The position numbers and the translations under genes are program-made. From contig NC_083701.1 in the NCBI RefSeq assembly GCF_033118175.1, positions 6,963,501 to 7,027,500 on the forward strand: a stretch of DNA of 64,000 bases, read 5' to 3'. This stretch comes from Dama dama (taxonomy: Eukaryota > Chordata > Mammalia > Artiodactyla > Cervidae). Below the pieces are notes generated by a model, which saw only the letters and a program-made list of their open reading frames with translations, made no database searches and was not told the origin of the DNA. Positions 32,576 to 42,270 of the stretch are shown in pieces; the stretch's first letter is position 1, and the number at the start of each line of letters is the position of its first letter.

Positions 32576-32727
32576 TTTAAATAAATGCAAGAAACTCGGT
32601 TACACTTAACAAATCAGTAACTCCATATGACACATACGCAGGAGGAATTAATAATAACATAGAGAAATGAAGATCTTATACTGAGATGTCTTGGTATAAA
32701 TGTTGCTTGGTCTTCTGGTGTGAACTT

Positions 32728-32800
32728 GCTGCTGGTGTTCAGTTGCTCAATCGTGTCTGACTCTTTGCGACCCCATGGACTGCAGCCAAGAATATTCTGG
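32728..32800 (-). mobile_element. BovA SINE fragment
   Basis: Reverse BovA 3' half ('cagttgctcaatcgtgtctgactctttgcgacc') joined to 'gcagccaagaatattctgg', so the middle of the monomer is deleted. Confidence 0.8.
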
Positions 32801-33169
32801 TGTGAATAGGATGGCATAGATGTGTTTTCCTATTCCCTCTGTACTAAGCATCACTATAAGTTCTGGAAAGGGTGCAGGAGACAACCAAGGAGAATTCTGA
32901 GAGGTGTAGGAGGAAGGTCAGCAGGTTCTGGCCCCAGGACTGGATGAACAGCCCAGGGGGAGAGCATCTTGTCTTCTCTCAGCCAATAAAAGTAAGTCAC
33001 CCAGGCCTGGCCTTCACCAGTCCCTGACCGACCAACAGAGGAACATGCAGGTGAACTGGTTATGTCCCTGGGTCACACAGGAGTCTCTCTGAGCAAGCAG
33101 ATTGCTCAGACACCGTGAATGCCCAGGGGATAAGCAAACAACTTTTTCCCCCCTGGGCCTGTGTTGCCT
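32801..33169. other. Unique DNA, no supported gene
   Basis: No recognised feature. Confidence 0.4.
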
Positions 33170-33893
33170 AATGGAGGAAAGACAGCTTTTTAAACACGTG
33201 GTGCTGGAGCATTTGGACCCCCATAGGCAACACAGCATAAAAATCAAATCAAAATTAATTATAGACAAATATAAAATACAAAAATACAAAACTTTCAACA
33301 ACAACAAAGAATGAAGTCTTTAGGATCTAGAGCTGATCGCAGAGTTCTTCAACTTGACCTCAAAAGTATGTCCAAAAGAAGGAAAATTCATGAGTTGGAT
33401 TTCATCAAAAATTTAAAAGGTTTTTCTTTTGACAATCCATGTGAAGAGGAAGAAAAGACAATTTACAAACTAGAAAAAAATATTTTCAAAACTCATAGTT
33501 GATCTTTAGAATATATAATGAATTCTCTAAACTCAACACTTAAAAAAAAATGAGACATTTCACTGAAGGTGTACAGTTAACAAATGGCACATGAAAACAA
33601 ATTTTCAACATCATTACCCAACAGAGAAATGCAAACTAAAATGGCTATAAGATATCACTATACACCTATGAGAATGGACTAAATGAAAAAAAAAAAAAAC
33701 CAACAACGCCCAATGCTGGTGACGATGCAGAGAAAAGGAATCACTCATACATTGCGGCTGGAAATGTAAAATAGTATAGCCACTCATTAAAAGTTAGCAG
33801 TTTCTTGTAAAACTAAACATAAAAATTACCATATAGCCAGGCAATCGAATGCCTGGGCATTAATCCCAGAGTAAGGAAAATTTATATTCATGC
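33170..33893 (+). repeat. L1 LINE ORF2 end, part 1 of 3
   Basis: Decayed L1 ORF2 C-terminal region: 'agctttttaaacacgtggtgctggagcatttgg', then 'acagagaaatgcaaactaaaatggc', then 'ccaatgctggtgacgatgcag', up to 'atttatattcatgc'. The sequence resumes at 34305 after a solo LTR. The frame is broken throughout, for example by an A-run at 33685-33699. Confidence 0.85.
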
Positions 33894-34304
33894 TGTGGAG
33901 CCCTGTACCAAGGTCACAGGTTGCCAGGTCTGGTACCAAAGCCACAGATGTGGAGCCCTACACCAAGGAAATATCTCAACTGACTAAACTTCATAGCAGC
34001 TGTTGCCATGAGCTCCCCCTTTCCCCAGTCTAAACCAGCCAGCTCCCCGACCCCATGTTAGGTACAAATATCCACCCTACTACTCATCCTATAGCGCCCT
34101 AACCAATCACGTGGTGCCACCCTTCTAGCAGTAATTTTCTCTGTCTTGAGGCTATAAAAATTGGCTACTAGCCCACGTAAGGCGACTCTCCCTTGAACTG
34201 GCCGCTCTTCTAAACAGCATCTCCTACTCTAAAAAACTCTATTCTCCTCTCATTCTGCCTCCTGTCTGGGAATTCTTTTCCAACCGGCACACAGACCAAG
34301 ACAC
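33894..34304 (+). mobile_element. Solo LTR of an endogenous retrovirus (ERV1-like)
   Basis: A 411-bp TG...CA segment inserted in L1. It has a CCAAT box (about 34111), TATA box (34152-34160), and a CT-rich 3' part ending 'cggcacacagaccaagacaca', the plan of a gammaretrovirus-like LTR. The L1 text joins exactly across it. The 4-bp flanks are ATGC (33890-33893) and ACAC (34305-34308), compatible with a decayed duplication. No gag, pol or env sequence is adjacent, so this is a recombined solo LTR. The left end TGTGGAGCCC is present twice. Confidence 0.8.
34108..34160 (+). promoter_or_regulatory. LTR promoter remnant (CCAAT and TATA)
   Basis: CCAAT box in 'ctaaccaatcacgtgg', which also holds a CACGTG E-box, lies about 35 bp before 'ggctataaaaattgg'. 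The spacing fits an LTR U3 promoter. Present activity cannot be judged. Confidence 0.6.
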
Positions 34305-34923
34305 ACACAAAAACCTGACATGAGTGTTTATAGCAGTCTTATTCACAGTAGGAAAAAAAAAAAAAACAAACGGAGTCAGCTAGGCTGTCCTGCAGCAGGT
34401 GAATGGTTAACAATGGATAGTATGCAAGTTTCTCAGAATCCTGCTCCTCAAGAAAAAGGAACAAACAACTTGGATGAATCTCCAGGGAATTATACTGAAT
34501 GCCCCACAGATTACATTTTGTGCTATCCCATTTTCATAGCATTTTTAAATGATCACATTTTAGAAACAGAAAGCATTTTAGTGGACAAGATTTGAGGACA
34601 GAGCTGAGTCGGGGGCTGTGGCAGGAGATGGGAACAGATAAAAAGGCACAGCGTGAGAGGTGCAACATGAGGGAATAACTGGAACTGTTTGCTGTCTTGG
34701 CTGTGGAGGTGGATGCAGGAACCTATAAAGATAATAAAATTGTATAGAACTTCACATATACACAGTGCATGAAGTAGAACTGGGGAAATCGGAGTGAGAT
34801 CAGAGGATTGTATTAGGGTCATTGTCCGGTGATGTTTAATATAGTTTGGCAAAGTTTTGCTACAGAGAGAAAAATGAGAAAAATGGTCAATGGATATATA
34901 GGTAGTATTTATTACAGTTGTAT
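34305..34923 (+). repeat. L1 LINE 3' end, part 2 of 3
   Basis: L1 resumes with 'caaaaacctgacatgagtg' and 'tttatagcagtcttattcacag', continues through 'acttggatgaatctccaggg' into a 3' UTR ('gtggaggtggatgcaggaac'). Ends at 'attacagttgtat' where a BovB is inserted. Confidence 0.8.
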
Positions 34924-35300
34924 CATTGTTCAGTCCATAAATAAATTCCTACTCTTCTGCGACCCCATGGACTGCAGCACGCCAAGCATCCCTGTCCTTC
35001 ACTATCTTCTTGAGCTTGCTCTAATTCACGGCCATTGAGTCAGTGATGCTATCCAACTAGCTCATCCTCTGTAGCCCCCTTCTCCTTTTGCCTTCTATCT
35101 TTCCCAGCTTCAGGGTCTTTTTCCAGTGAGTCAGCTCTTCGCATCAGGTTGCTAAAAAGTATTGGAGCTTCAACTTCAGCATCAGTCCTTCCAATGAATT
35201 TTCAGGGTTGATTTCCTTTAAGATTGACTGGTTTGATCACCTTGCTGTCCAAGAGATTCTTAGGAGTCTTCTCCAACACCACAATTCAAAATTGAAATTC
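34924..35300 (-). mobile_element. BovB LINE 3' fragment inside L1
   Basis: Reverse BovB 3' end of about 375 bp. The flanks acagttgtat (34914-34923) and acaattgtat (35301-35310) differ at one base and form the target-site duplication. L1 3' UTR text continues on the far side. Confidence 0.9.
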
Positions 35301-35345
35301 ACAATTGTATGTGAATCTGAAATTATCTCAATAAAACTTTCAAGG
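35301..35345 (+). repeat. L1 LINE terminus, part 3 of 3
   Basis: 'gtgaatctgaaattatctcaataaaac' is the expected last stretch of an L1M-type 3' UTR, separated from part 2 only by the BovB. Confidence 0.7.
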
Positions 35346-35487
35346 AGAAATATTGTTTGCTCTAACTTGGGGCAGACCATGGGCTGGCTGAGCCTGTAAG
35401 CTCTAGAGGAAGTAGCTAGAAGGCGGCAGTGTGAATGTGCATTGGCTTCTATTAGCTGATATTAGGAAAGGTTTAAAAGAAAGTGAT

Positions 35488-35649
35488 GAGGAACTTCCCT
35501 GGTGATCTCGTGGTTAAGAACTTGCCTTCCAATGCAGGGAGTGTGGGTTTGATCCTTAATCAGGGGGCTAAGATCCCACACAACTCTAAGGCCAAAAAAC
35601 CAAAACATAAAACAGAAGCAATACTGTAACAAATTCAATAAAGACTTTA
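35488..35649 (+). mobile_element. CHR-2-type SINE
   Basis: tRNA-derived head ('gaacttccctggtgatctcgtgg', 'gtgtgggtttgatccttaatcag') and a tail with 'gtaacaaattcaataaagac'. The 8-mer aaagtgat at 35480-35487 and 35650-35657 is a likely target-site duplication. Confidence 0.88.
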
Positions 35650-35717
35650 AAAGTGATCCACATCAAAAAAATCTTGGAAAAACAAAGTGATGAACTTGGT
35701 CAATGATTCAGTTCAGT

Positions 35718-36224
35718 TCAGTTCAGTTGCTTAGTCATAACCGACTCTGCAACCCCATGAACTGCAGCACGCCAGGCCTCCCTGTCCATCACCAACACCT
35801 GGAGTTTACTCGAACTCATGTCCATCGAGTCGGTGATGCAATCCAACCATCTCATCCTCTGTCGTTCCCTTCTCCTCCTTCCCCGAATCCCTCCCAGCAT
35901 CAGGGTCTTTTCCAATGAGTCAACTCTTCGCTTGAGGTGGCCAAAATATTGGAGTTTGAGCTTCAGCATCAGTCCTTCCAATGAACTCTCAGGACTGATC
36001 ACCTTTAGAATAGACTGGTTGGATCTCCTTGCAGTCCAAGGGACTCTCAAGAGTCTTCTCCAACACCACAGTTCAAAAGCATCAATTCTTTGGTGCTCAG
36101 CTTTCTTCACAGTCCAACTCTCACAACCATACATGACCACTGGAAAAGCCATAACCTTGACGAGATGGACCTTTGTTGGCAAAGTGATGTCTCTGGTTTT
36201 TAATATGCTATCTAGGTAGGTCAT
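35718..36224 (-). pseudogene. BovB C-terminal domain remnant
   Basis: A 168-codon frame with the region after the RT core: TLPTKVHLVKVMAFPVVMYG, ESWTVKKAEHQRIDAFELWC, ESSLEGLMLKLKLQYFGHLK, and the end KLQVLVMDREAWRAAVHG. It runs to the natural end of the BovB frame. It is separated from the RT core by a shift near 36230-36310. Confidence 0.88.
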
Positions 36225-36309
36225 AACTTTCCTTTCAAAGAGTAATCATCTTTTAATTTCATGACTGCAATCAACATCTGCACTGATTTTGGAGCCCCCC
36301 AAAATAGTC

Positions 36310-37166
36310 TCACACTGCTTCCACTGTTTCCCCATCTATTTCCCATGAAGAGATGGGACCAGATGCCATGATCTCAGTTGTCTGAATGTTGAGCTTTAAG
36401 CCAACTTTTTCACTCTCATCTTTCACTTTTATCAAGAGGCTCTTTAGTCCTTCTTCACTTTCTGCCATAAAGGTGGTGTCATCTGCATATCTGAGGTTAC
36501 TGATATTTCTCCTGTCAGTCTTGATCCCAGCTTGTGCTTCTTCCAGCCCAGCATTTCTCATGATGTACTCAAAATATGTTAAATAAGCAGGGTGACAATA
36601 TACAGCCTTGACGTACTCCTTTTCCTATTTGGAACCAGTGTCTTGTTCCATGTACTGTTCTAACTGTTGCTTCCTGACCTGCATACAGGTTTCTTAAGAG
36701 GCAGGTGAGGTGGTCTGGTATTCCCATCTCTGTCAGAATTTTCCACAGGTGATTGTGATCCACACAGTCAAAGGCTTTGGCATTGTCAATAAAGCAGAAA
36801 TAGATGTTTTACTGGAGCTCTCTTGCTTTTTCGATGATCCAGCAGATGTTGTCAATTTGACCTCTGGTTCCTCTGCCTTTTCTTGAACATCTGGAAGTTC
36901 ACAGTTCATGTATTGCTGAAGCCTGGCTTGGAGAATTTTGAGCATTACTTTACTAGCATGTGAGACGAGTGCAATTGTGCAGTAGTTTGAGCATTCTTTG
37001 GGATTGCCTTTCTTTGGGATTGGAATGAAAACTGACCTTTTCCAGTCCTGTGGCCACTGCTGAGTTTTCTAAATTTGCTGGCATATTGCAGCACTTTCAC
37101 AGCATCATCTTTCAGGATTTGAAATAGCTCAACTGGAATTCCATCACCTCCACTAGCTTTGTTCAT
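36310..37166 (-). pseudogene. BovB reverse transcriptase core remnant
   Basis: Reading on the minus strand, four frames share this region: KASGGDGIPVELFQ (early RT block, 36945-37166), a decayed segment at 36733-36945, QIGKGVRQGCILSPCLFN (36569-36763) and NLRYADDTTFMAESEEGL (36310-36561). The YADD catalytic codons lie at 36478-36489. Frameshifts and stops separate each block, including a short deletion near 37067-37090. No intact enzyme. Confidence 0.9.
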
Positions 37167-37177
37167 AGTGATGCTTC

Positions 37178-37726
37178 CTAAGGCCCACTTGACTTACATT
37201 GCAGGATGTCTGGCTCTAGATGAGTGATCACACCACTGTGATTATCTGGGTCGTGAAGATCTTTTTTGTACAGTTCTTCTGTGTATTCTTGCCACCTCTT
37301 CTTAATATCTTCTGCTTCTGTTAGGTCCATACAGTTTCTGTCCTTTATTGGGCCCATCTTTGCATGAAATATTCCCTTGGTATCTCTAATTTTCTTGAAG
37401 AGATATCTAGTCTTTCCCATTCTGTTGTTTTCCTCTATTTCTTTGCATTGATCACTGAGGAAGGCTTTCTTATCTCTCCTGGCTATTCTTTGGAACTCTG
37501 CATTCAAATGGGTATATCTTTCCTTTTCTCCTTTGCTTTTCACTTCTCTTCTTTTCACAGCTATTTGTAAAGCCTCCTCAGACAACCATTTTGCATTTTT
37601 GCATTTCTTTTCCATGGGGATGGTCTTTATCCCTGTCTCCTGTACAATGTCACAAACCTCTATCCATAGTTCATCAGGCACTCTGTCTATCAGATCTAGT
37701 CCCTTAAATCTATTTCTCACTTCCAC
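37178..37726 (-). pseudogene. BovB linker between endonuclease and RT
   Basis: A 182-codon frame covering the basic linker of the BovB protein: MEVRNRFKGLDLIDRVPDEL, then the lysine/arginine-rich block around AVKRREVKSKGEKERYTHLN, then NRMGKTRYLFKKIRDTKG and EDIKKRWQEYTEELYKKDL. This is the longest well-preserved interior piece. A stop after about 37178 separates it from the reverse transcriptase. Confidence 0.85.
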
Positions 37727-38112
37727 TGTATAATCATAAGGGATTTGACTTAGGTCATATCTGAATGGTCTAGTGGTTTTCCCTACTTTCTTCAGTTTAA
37801 GTCTGAATTTGGCAATAAGGAGTTCATGATCTGAGCCACAGTCAGCTCCCAGTCTTGTTTTGGCTGACTGTATAGAGCTTCTCCATCTTTGGCTGCAAAG
37901 AATATAATCAATCTGATTTCAGTGTTGACCATCTGGTGATGTCCATGAGTAGAGTCTTCTCTTGTGTTGTTGGCAGAGGGTGTTTGCTATGACCAGTGCG
38001 TTCTCTTGGCAAAACTCTATTAGCCTTTGCGCTGCTTCATTCCATACTCCAAGGCCAAATTTGCCTGTTACTCCAGGTATTTCTTAACTTCTTACTTTTG
38101 CATTCCAGTCCC

Positions 38113-38781
38113 CTATAATGAAAAGGACATCTTTTTGGGTGTTAGTTCTAAAAGGTCTTGTAGGTCTTCATAGAACCATTCAATTTCAGCTTCTTCAGCA
38201 TTAGTGTTTGGGGCATAGGCTTGGGTTACCATGATATTGAATGGTTTGCTTTGGAAACAAACAGATATCATTCTGTCATTTTTGAGATTGCATCCAAGTA
38301 CTGCATTTCGGACTCTTTTGTTGACTATGATGGCTACTCCATTTCTTCTAAGGGATTCCTGGCCACAGTAGTGGATATAATGGTCATCTGAGTTAAATTC
38401 ACCCATTCCAGTCCATGTTAGGTCGCTGATTCCTAGAATATTGACATTCACTCTTGCCATCTCCTCTTTGACCACTTCCAATTTGCCTTGATTCATGGAC
38501 CTAACATTCCAGGTTCCTATGCAATGTTGCTCTTTACAGCATTGGACCTTGCTTCTATCACCAGTCCCATCCATAACTGGGTATTGTTTTTGCTTTGGCT
38601 CCATCACTTCATTCTTTCTGGAGTTATTTCTCCACTGATCTCCAGTAGCATATTGGGCACCTACCAACCTGAAGGCTTCCTCTTTCAGTATCCTATCATT
38701 TTGCCTTTTCATAATGTTCATGGGGTTCTCAAGGCAAGAATACTGAAGTGGTTTGCCATTCCCTTCTCCAGTGGACCACAT
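38113..38781 (-). pseudogene. BovB endonuclease domain remnant
   Basis: The frame keeps the N-terminal part of the apurinic-like (EEP family) endonuclease that nicks target DNA: IGTWNVRSM, LGISDLTWTGMGEF, NGVAIIVNKRVRNAVLG and TQAYAPNTNAEEAEIEWFYEDL. It ends after about 220 codons, and the C-terminal half of the endonuclease, at about 37740-38110, has no long frame. The first 25 or so codons come from the 5' end of the copy. Not functional. Confidence 0.88.
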
Positions 38782-38792
38782 TCTGTCAATGA

Positions 38793-39955
38793 CTGGCTGG
38801 TATTTAAGAGGAAAAAGAAAGAGACGAGTCAGTTCAGAAATTTGAGATATTGCAAAGTTGAAAAAATGAATATTTCCAGACTCTCAACATAGGAAAAAGG
38901 TTAGAAAAGCTTGGATTGACAAAGACACATCAAGACAGCCTTTCTGTGAAAAGTATTAGTGTCTCAGGCTAGTTATCTTAAAAGCAGAGCAAAAGAGACA
39001 GTTTTATGTCCAGGAGTCTTATTTGAGTAGGAATGAGAGATTAGGAGAGTCATGCAGGGAAGGAGGAAAATCCATTCTAAGAATATGGGCCACGCATGTA
39101 GGTGTCATGTACCCAGTCACCACATGAATTTCTGAGAAGTTTTATACAACCTGCCCCAAATTGCCAACCCATTAAGTGGAGGATAGGTGACATTAAAACA
39201 AGGAAGCAATGAATCAAGCTTCAGAATTGTGTCTTGATTGTGATGACTGGCACATGCAACTGACTGGAGAGAAATAAATCTTCCTAAGCTTCCTATGTTT
39301 GGGGGTAAATTTTATTGTCAAAATATTACCAAAGACCCTTTGACTTTGAGACATAAAATGGCTCTTGAAACTTCACACTTGGATCAGCAGAAGTGGGCTT
39401 TACAGATTTACAGAAACTTTGCAGACCTATAATATGCAAACTGGAGGTTAAAAAGAGAACTTCCAAAGAACAGAACAAAGATCCGTAGAGAGTAAGGTCC
39501 AAGGAGGGTTCTCCCAAACAGCAGAGCAGGGTTTAATTAAGAAACATTCCCATTTCCAAGTTGGAGGACCTTGATAAAGGCTGCCCAGCAGGACTTCAGA
39601 ATTAATACAGACCAGGGCCTGCTGTGGCCTCCTGTTCTTCCACTTTCTGACAGGATTTCTTTGCAAAGGAGGAGGATGGGGAAGCAGACAGTTTCCTCTT
39701 TATTTGTAACTTATTGAACCATGAGGAGACATATCCATGGGGAACCATTGAGACACTGAACATCCACCAGACTTCGAGCAGAATGCAGTGGGATGGAAGA
39801 GACCTGGCTTGGCTTCCCTGGGGAGGGTACAAGAGACTTCTGTGTGAGAGAAGAATGAAACAGATTATTTTTGGCAGTGACCAGGAGACTAAAAACAATT
39901 CCACACTTTCACTTCTCCTTGGGCATATAACTAGACAACATTTTTTTACCCTCCA
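38793..39955. other. No recognised gene
   Basis: About 1.2 kb of unique or unassigned ancient DNA. The frames at 39326-39983 overlap on both strands and carry no domain. Confidence 0.35.
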
Positions 39956-39959
39956 ATCA

Positions 39960-40215
39960 ATTAACCAGTGGAATAGGAATTGAAGTAATTGACTCCTACA
40001 TTTAGGCCTGACCCATTAAATATAATTTTTTTCAGAGATAATTTGCAATTCTCTGTTTCCATCTGTTAGCTTAATATAGAAAACTTGAAGTGGGATATAA
40101 GTGGAGCTGAAAATGGAAAGAGTTTGGAACCCAAACATCTTAAGCCACACACAGTTCTCTTGCTAAACCACACTGGACTATGATTCTTGCTATTTGGCAA
40201 AGTGAAGAAATTTTG
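39960..40215 (+). repeat. Possible MaLR/ERVL LTR fragment
   Basis: The text 'ggaattgaagtaattgactcc' and 'tttaggcctgacccattaaa', later 'aagccacacacag', loosely follows an ERVL-MaLR LTR. It lies directly before a clearer MLT1 LTR. Confidence 0.35.
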
Positions 40216-40224
40216 CAAACGTAA

Positions 40225-40615
40225 TTATTAAAATCTCTAATCAATTTGCTTTGAGTTAATCAAGAGGGACTTTATCCTGGGTGGAAGTGACCAAATCGCA
40301 TTAATCCTTTATAAAGGGGTGTGGATGTTAGATTCTTGAAGCAGCAGATTTTCTATTGTTGGCTTTGAAGACACAAGCTGCCATGAATTCTATAGACCCG
40401 AGGAGACAAGGCTGCCCACAGCTGAATGGAACTTGGAAGTAGATTCTAGTCACAGTCTGGCTGACACCTGCATTTCAGCCTTGGGAGACCCTGAGACAGG
40501 GTATGGTTAAGTTATGCCAAGACTTCTGACCTACAGAAATTGAGGTAATGGACACATGTTGTGCCAAGTTGCTAATTTGTGGGACTTTGTTACACCGCAA
40601 TAGAAAATAGAATAC
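40225..40615 (+). repeat. MLT1-type MaLR LTR
   Basis: Ordered MLT1 wording: 'agattttctattgttggctttgaagac', 'acaagctgccatgaattc', 'cttgggagaccctgagacaggg', 'ctgacctacagaaattgagg', 'tttgttacaccgcaatagaaaatagaatac'. A single LTR without internal retroviral genes. Confidence 0.75.
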
Positions 40616-40724
40616 AGCTACTTTGCATAACACACATAATTATTTTGTGGCAAAAATATATCACTAGAATTTTGTCAGAGAAAAGAGTTTTATTATATTT
40701 TCCCTTATTTATTTTTGCATTTCT

Positions 40725-41402
40725 TTTTTTAATTAGAGGAAGATTGCTTGAAAATGTTGTTGGTTTCTGTCATGCAACAATGCAAATCAGTCATAATTAT
40801 ACATATATCCCTTCCCTCTTGAGTCTCCCTTCTTTCCCTTCATCCCACCCCTCTAGGTAATCAGAGAGCTCCACTGAGCTCCTTGTGTTAGCAGCAGCTT
40901 CCCCCTAGTTATTCATTTCATATGTGGTAGTGTATATGTCAGTGCTACCGTCTCAGCCCGTCCCACCCTCTGCTTCCCCTGCTGTATCCACAAGTTCGTT
41001 TTCTACATCTTTGTCTCCATTCCTTCCCTGCAAATAGGTGCATCAGTATCTTTTTTTTATTTTTAGATTTCATATATAAATATATGATATTTGTTTTTTC
41101 TCTTTGTGACTCACGTTACTCTATATAACAGGCTCTAAGATCATCCACCTCACTACAGCTGACTCAAACACATTCCTTTTTATGCCTGAGTAACATTCCA
41201 CTGTATTCTTTATCTACTCATCCGTCAATGGACGTCTAGATTGCTTCCATGTACTGGCTATTGTAAATAGTGCAGCCATGAACTGTGTGTCTTTTACAGT
41301 TGTGGTTTTTCTCAGGGTATATGCCCAGTATATGCTGAGTTATATGGTACATTTGTTCCTAGTTTGTTAGGAGATCTCCATACTGTTCTCCATATTGGCC
41401 CT
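40725..41402 (-). mobile_element. L1 LINE 3' end, artiodactyl type
   Basis: Reverse 3' UTR and ORF2 end: 'gttggtttctgtcatgcaac', 'gtaacattccactgtattc', 'tggctattgtaaatagtgc', 'ggagatctccatactgttctcc'. Fairly well preserved compared with the L1M copies; 5'-truncated. Confidence 0.8.
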
Positions 41403-41784
41403 CATTTTCTGAAGGCAACCAGGATAGCTTTCAGTAGAAAAGAACCCCTGATCGGTGAGATGGTCTTGGTCACATCCTTGCCTGTACTGAGTCTAACTGA
41501 TACATTAATGGTATTAACATTACCATTATTACCACTACCATGGTTTAACCACCTCGGAGCCTCATCTGAGATAAAATTAAATAAATATATTCTCTTTTTA
41601 CAACTAAGTGAAGATTTACATTTTTACTTATGTAAATTTATATGAAGAATATATTAGTTATGGTGATACCAGCTGCTGTAAGTGACAAATCCTCAAATAG
41701 CATTGGCTTAGGATAAAAGTTTATTTTTATCGGTAAAACATTCTAAGGATGGATATTCTCCAGGAAACTCTGCTGTGCAGCTGG
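41403..41784. other. No gene; possible ancient repeat at the end
   Basis: Mostly unclassified. 'ccagctgctgtaagtgacaaatc' to 'aaagtttatttttat' at 41668-41731 resembles the unassigned ancient repeat at 14.3 kb. Confidence 0.3.
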
Positions 41785-41990
41785 CCCAGGTGACAGTTGC
41801 CAGTGTCTGAGGGCTTTTCGGTTATCACATTAAGAGGAGGGCTGCTGCTGACGTCTCCTGGGTGGAGGCCAGGAATACTGCTGAGTACCCCACAGTACAC
41901 AGGACAGCCCTGTCCCTGCCCCACACAAGAAATTAACCACCCCCCCTCAATACAACCAGGGACAAGATTGAGCAACCCGGTGTCCAGTAA
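41785..41990 (+). repeat. MER20-type hAT DNA transposon
   Basis: Ordered wording: 'ggtgacagttgccagtgtctgagg', 'ggttatcacattaagagg', 'ggtggaggccaggaatactgctgag', 'acagtacacaggacagccctg'. Non-autonomous; the family name is from memory. Confidence 0.65.
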
Positions 41991-42039
41991 ATAGCAGCAG
42001 ATTTGTAAAGCCTTGATACTTTGTATTCCTGCAGGAAAG

Positions 42040-42150
42040 CTTCTTCAGCATATACTATGTGCTGGGCACTGTTCTATATTCAGTGATGCAGAAGTGAATG
42101 AGACAGATTCCTTTCCCTCATGGCACCTACATTCTGGCTTATTACATATG
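42040..42150 (-). repeat. L2 LINE 3' end
   Basis: Reverse L2 terminus: 'tactatgtgctgggcactgttc', 'ctcatggcacctacattctgg'. Confidence 0.5.
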
Positions 42151-42164
42151 TGAACCAATTAATC

Positions 42165-42270
42165 TGCCTGGAAGTTATGTTTCTCACTTATGAAGTAGGC
42201 GTCAATATGACTCACATGACATGTATGGAGTTTAAATGAGACAATGCATGCATAACAGGATGCTAAAATG
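42165..42270 (+). repeat. MIR SINE fragment
   Basis: Forward MIR 3' half: 'ctcacttatgaagtaggcg', 'tatggagtttaaatgagacaatgcatg'. Confidence 0.5.

Larger units (their letters stand above)
35707..38784 (-). mobile_element. BovB LINE, nearly full length
   Basis: A 3.08 kb reverse copy of the RTE-clade retrotransposon, from its GAACTGAACTGAACTGAA tail at the left to the 5' part of the coding region at the right. An exact 8-bp duplication, gtcaatga, flanks it (35699-35706 and 38785-38792). The extreme 5' segment is missing. The single long BovB frame is split into at least seven pieces by stops and shifts, so it cannot supply enzymes for itself or for Bov SINEs. Confidence 0.95.

Noticed and set aside
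33894..34304. Full provirus
   Set aside because: L1 sequence abuts the LTR on both sides; there is no gag, pol or env and no second LTR.
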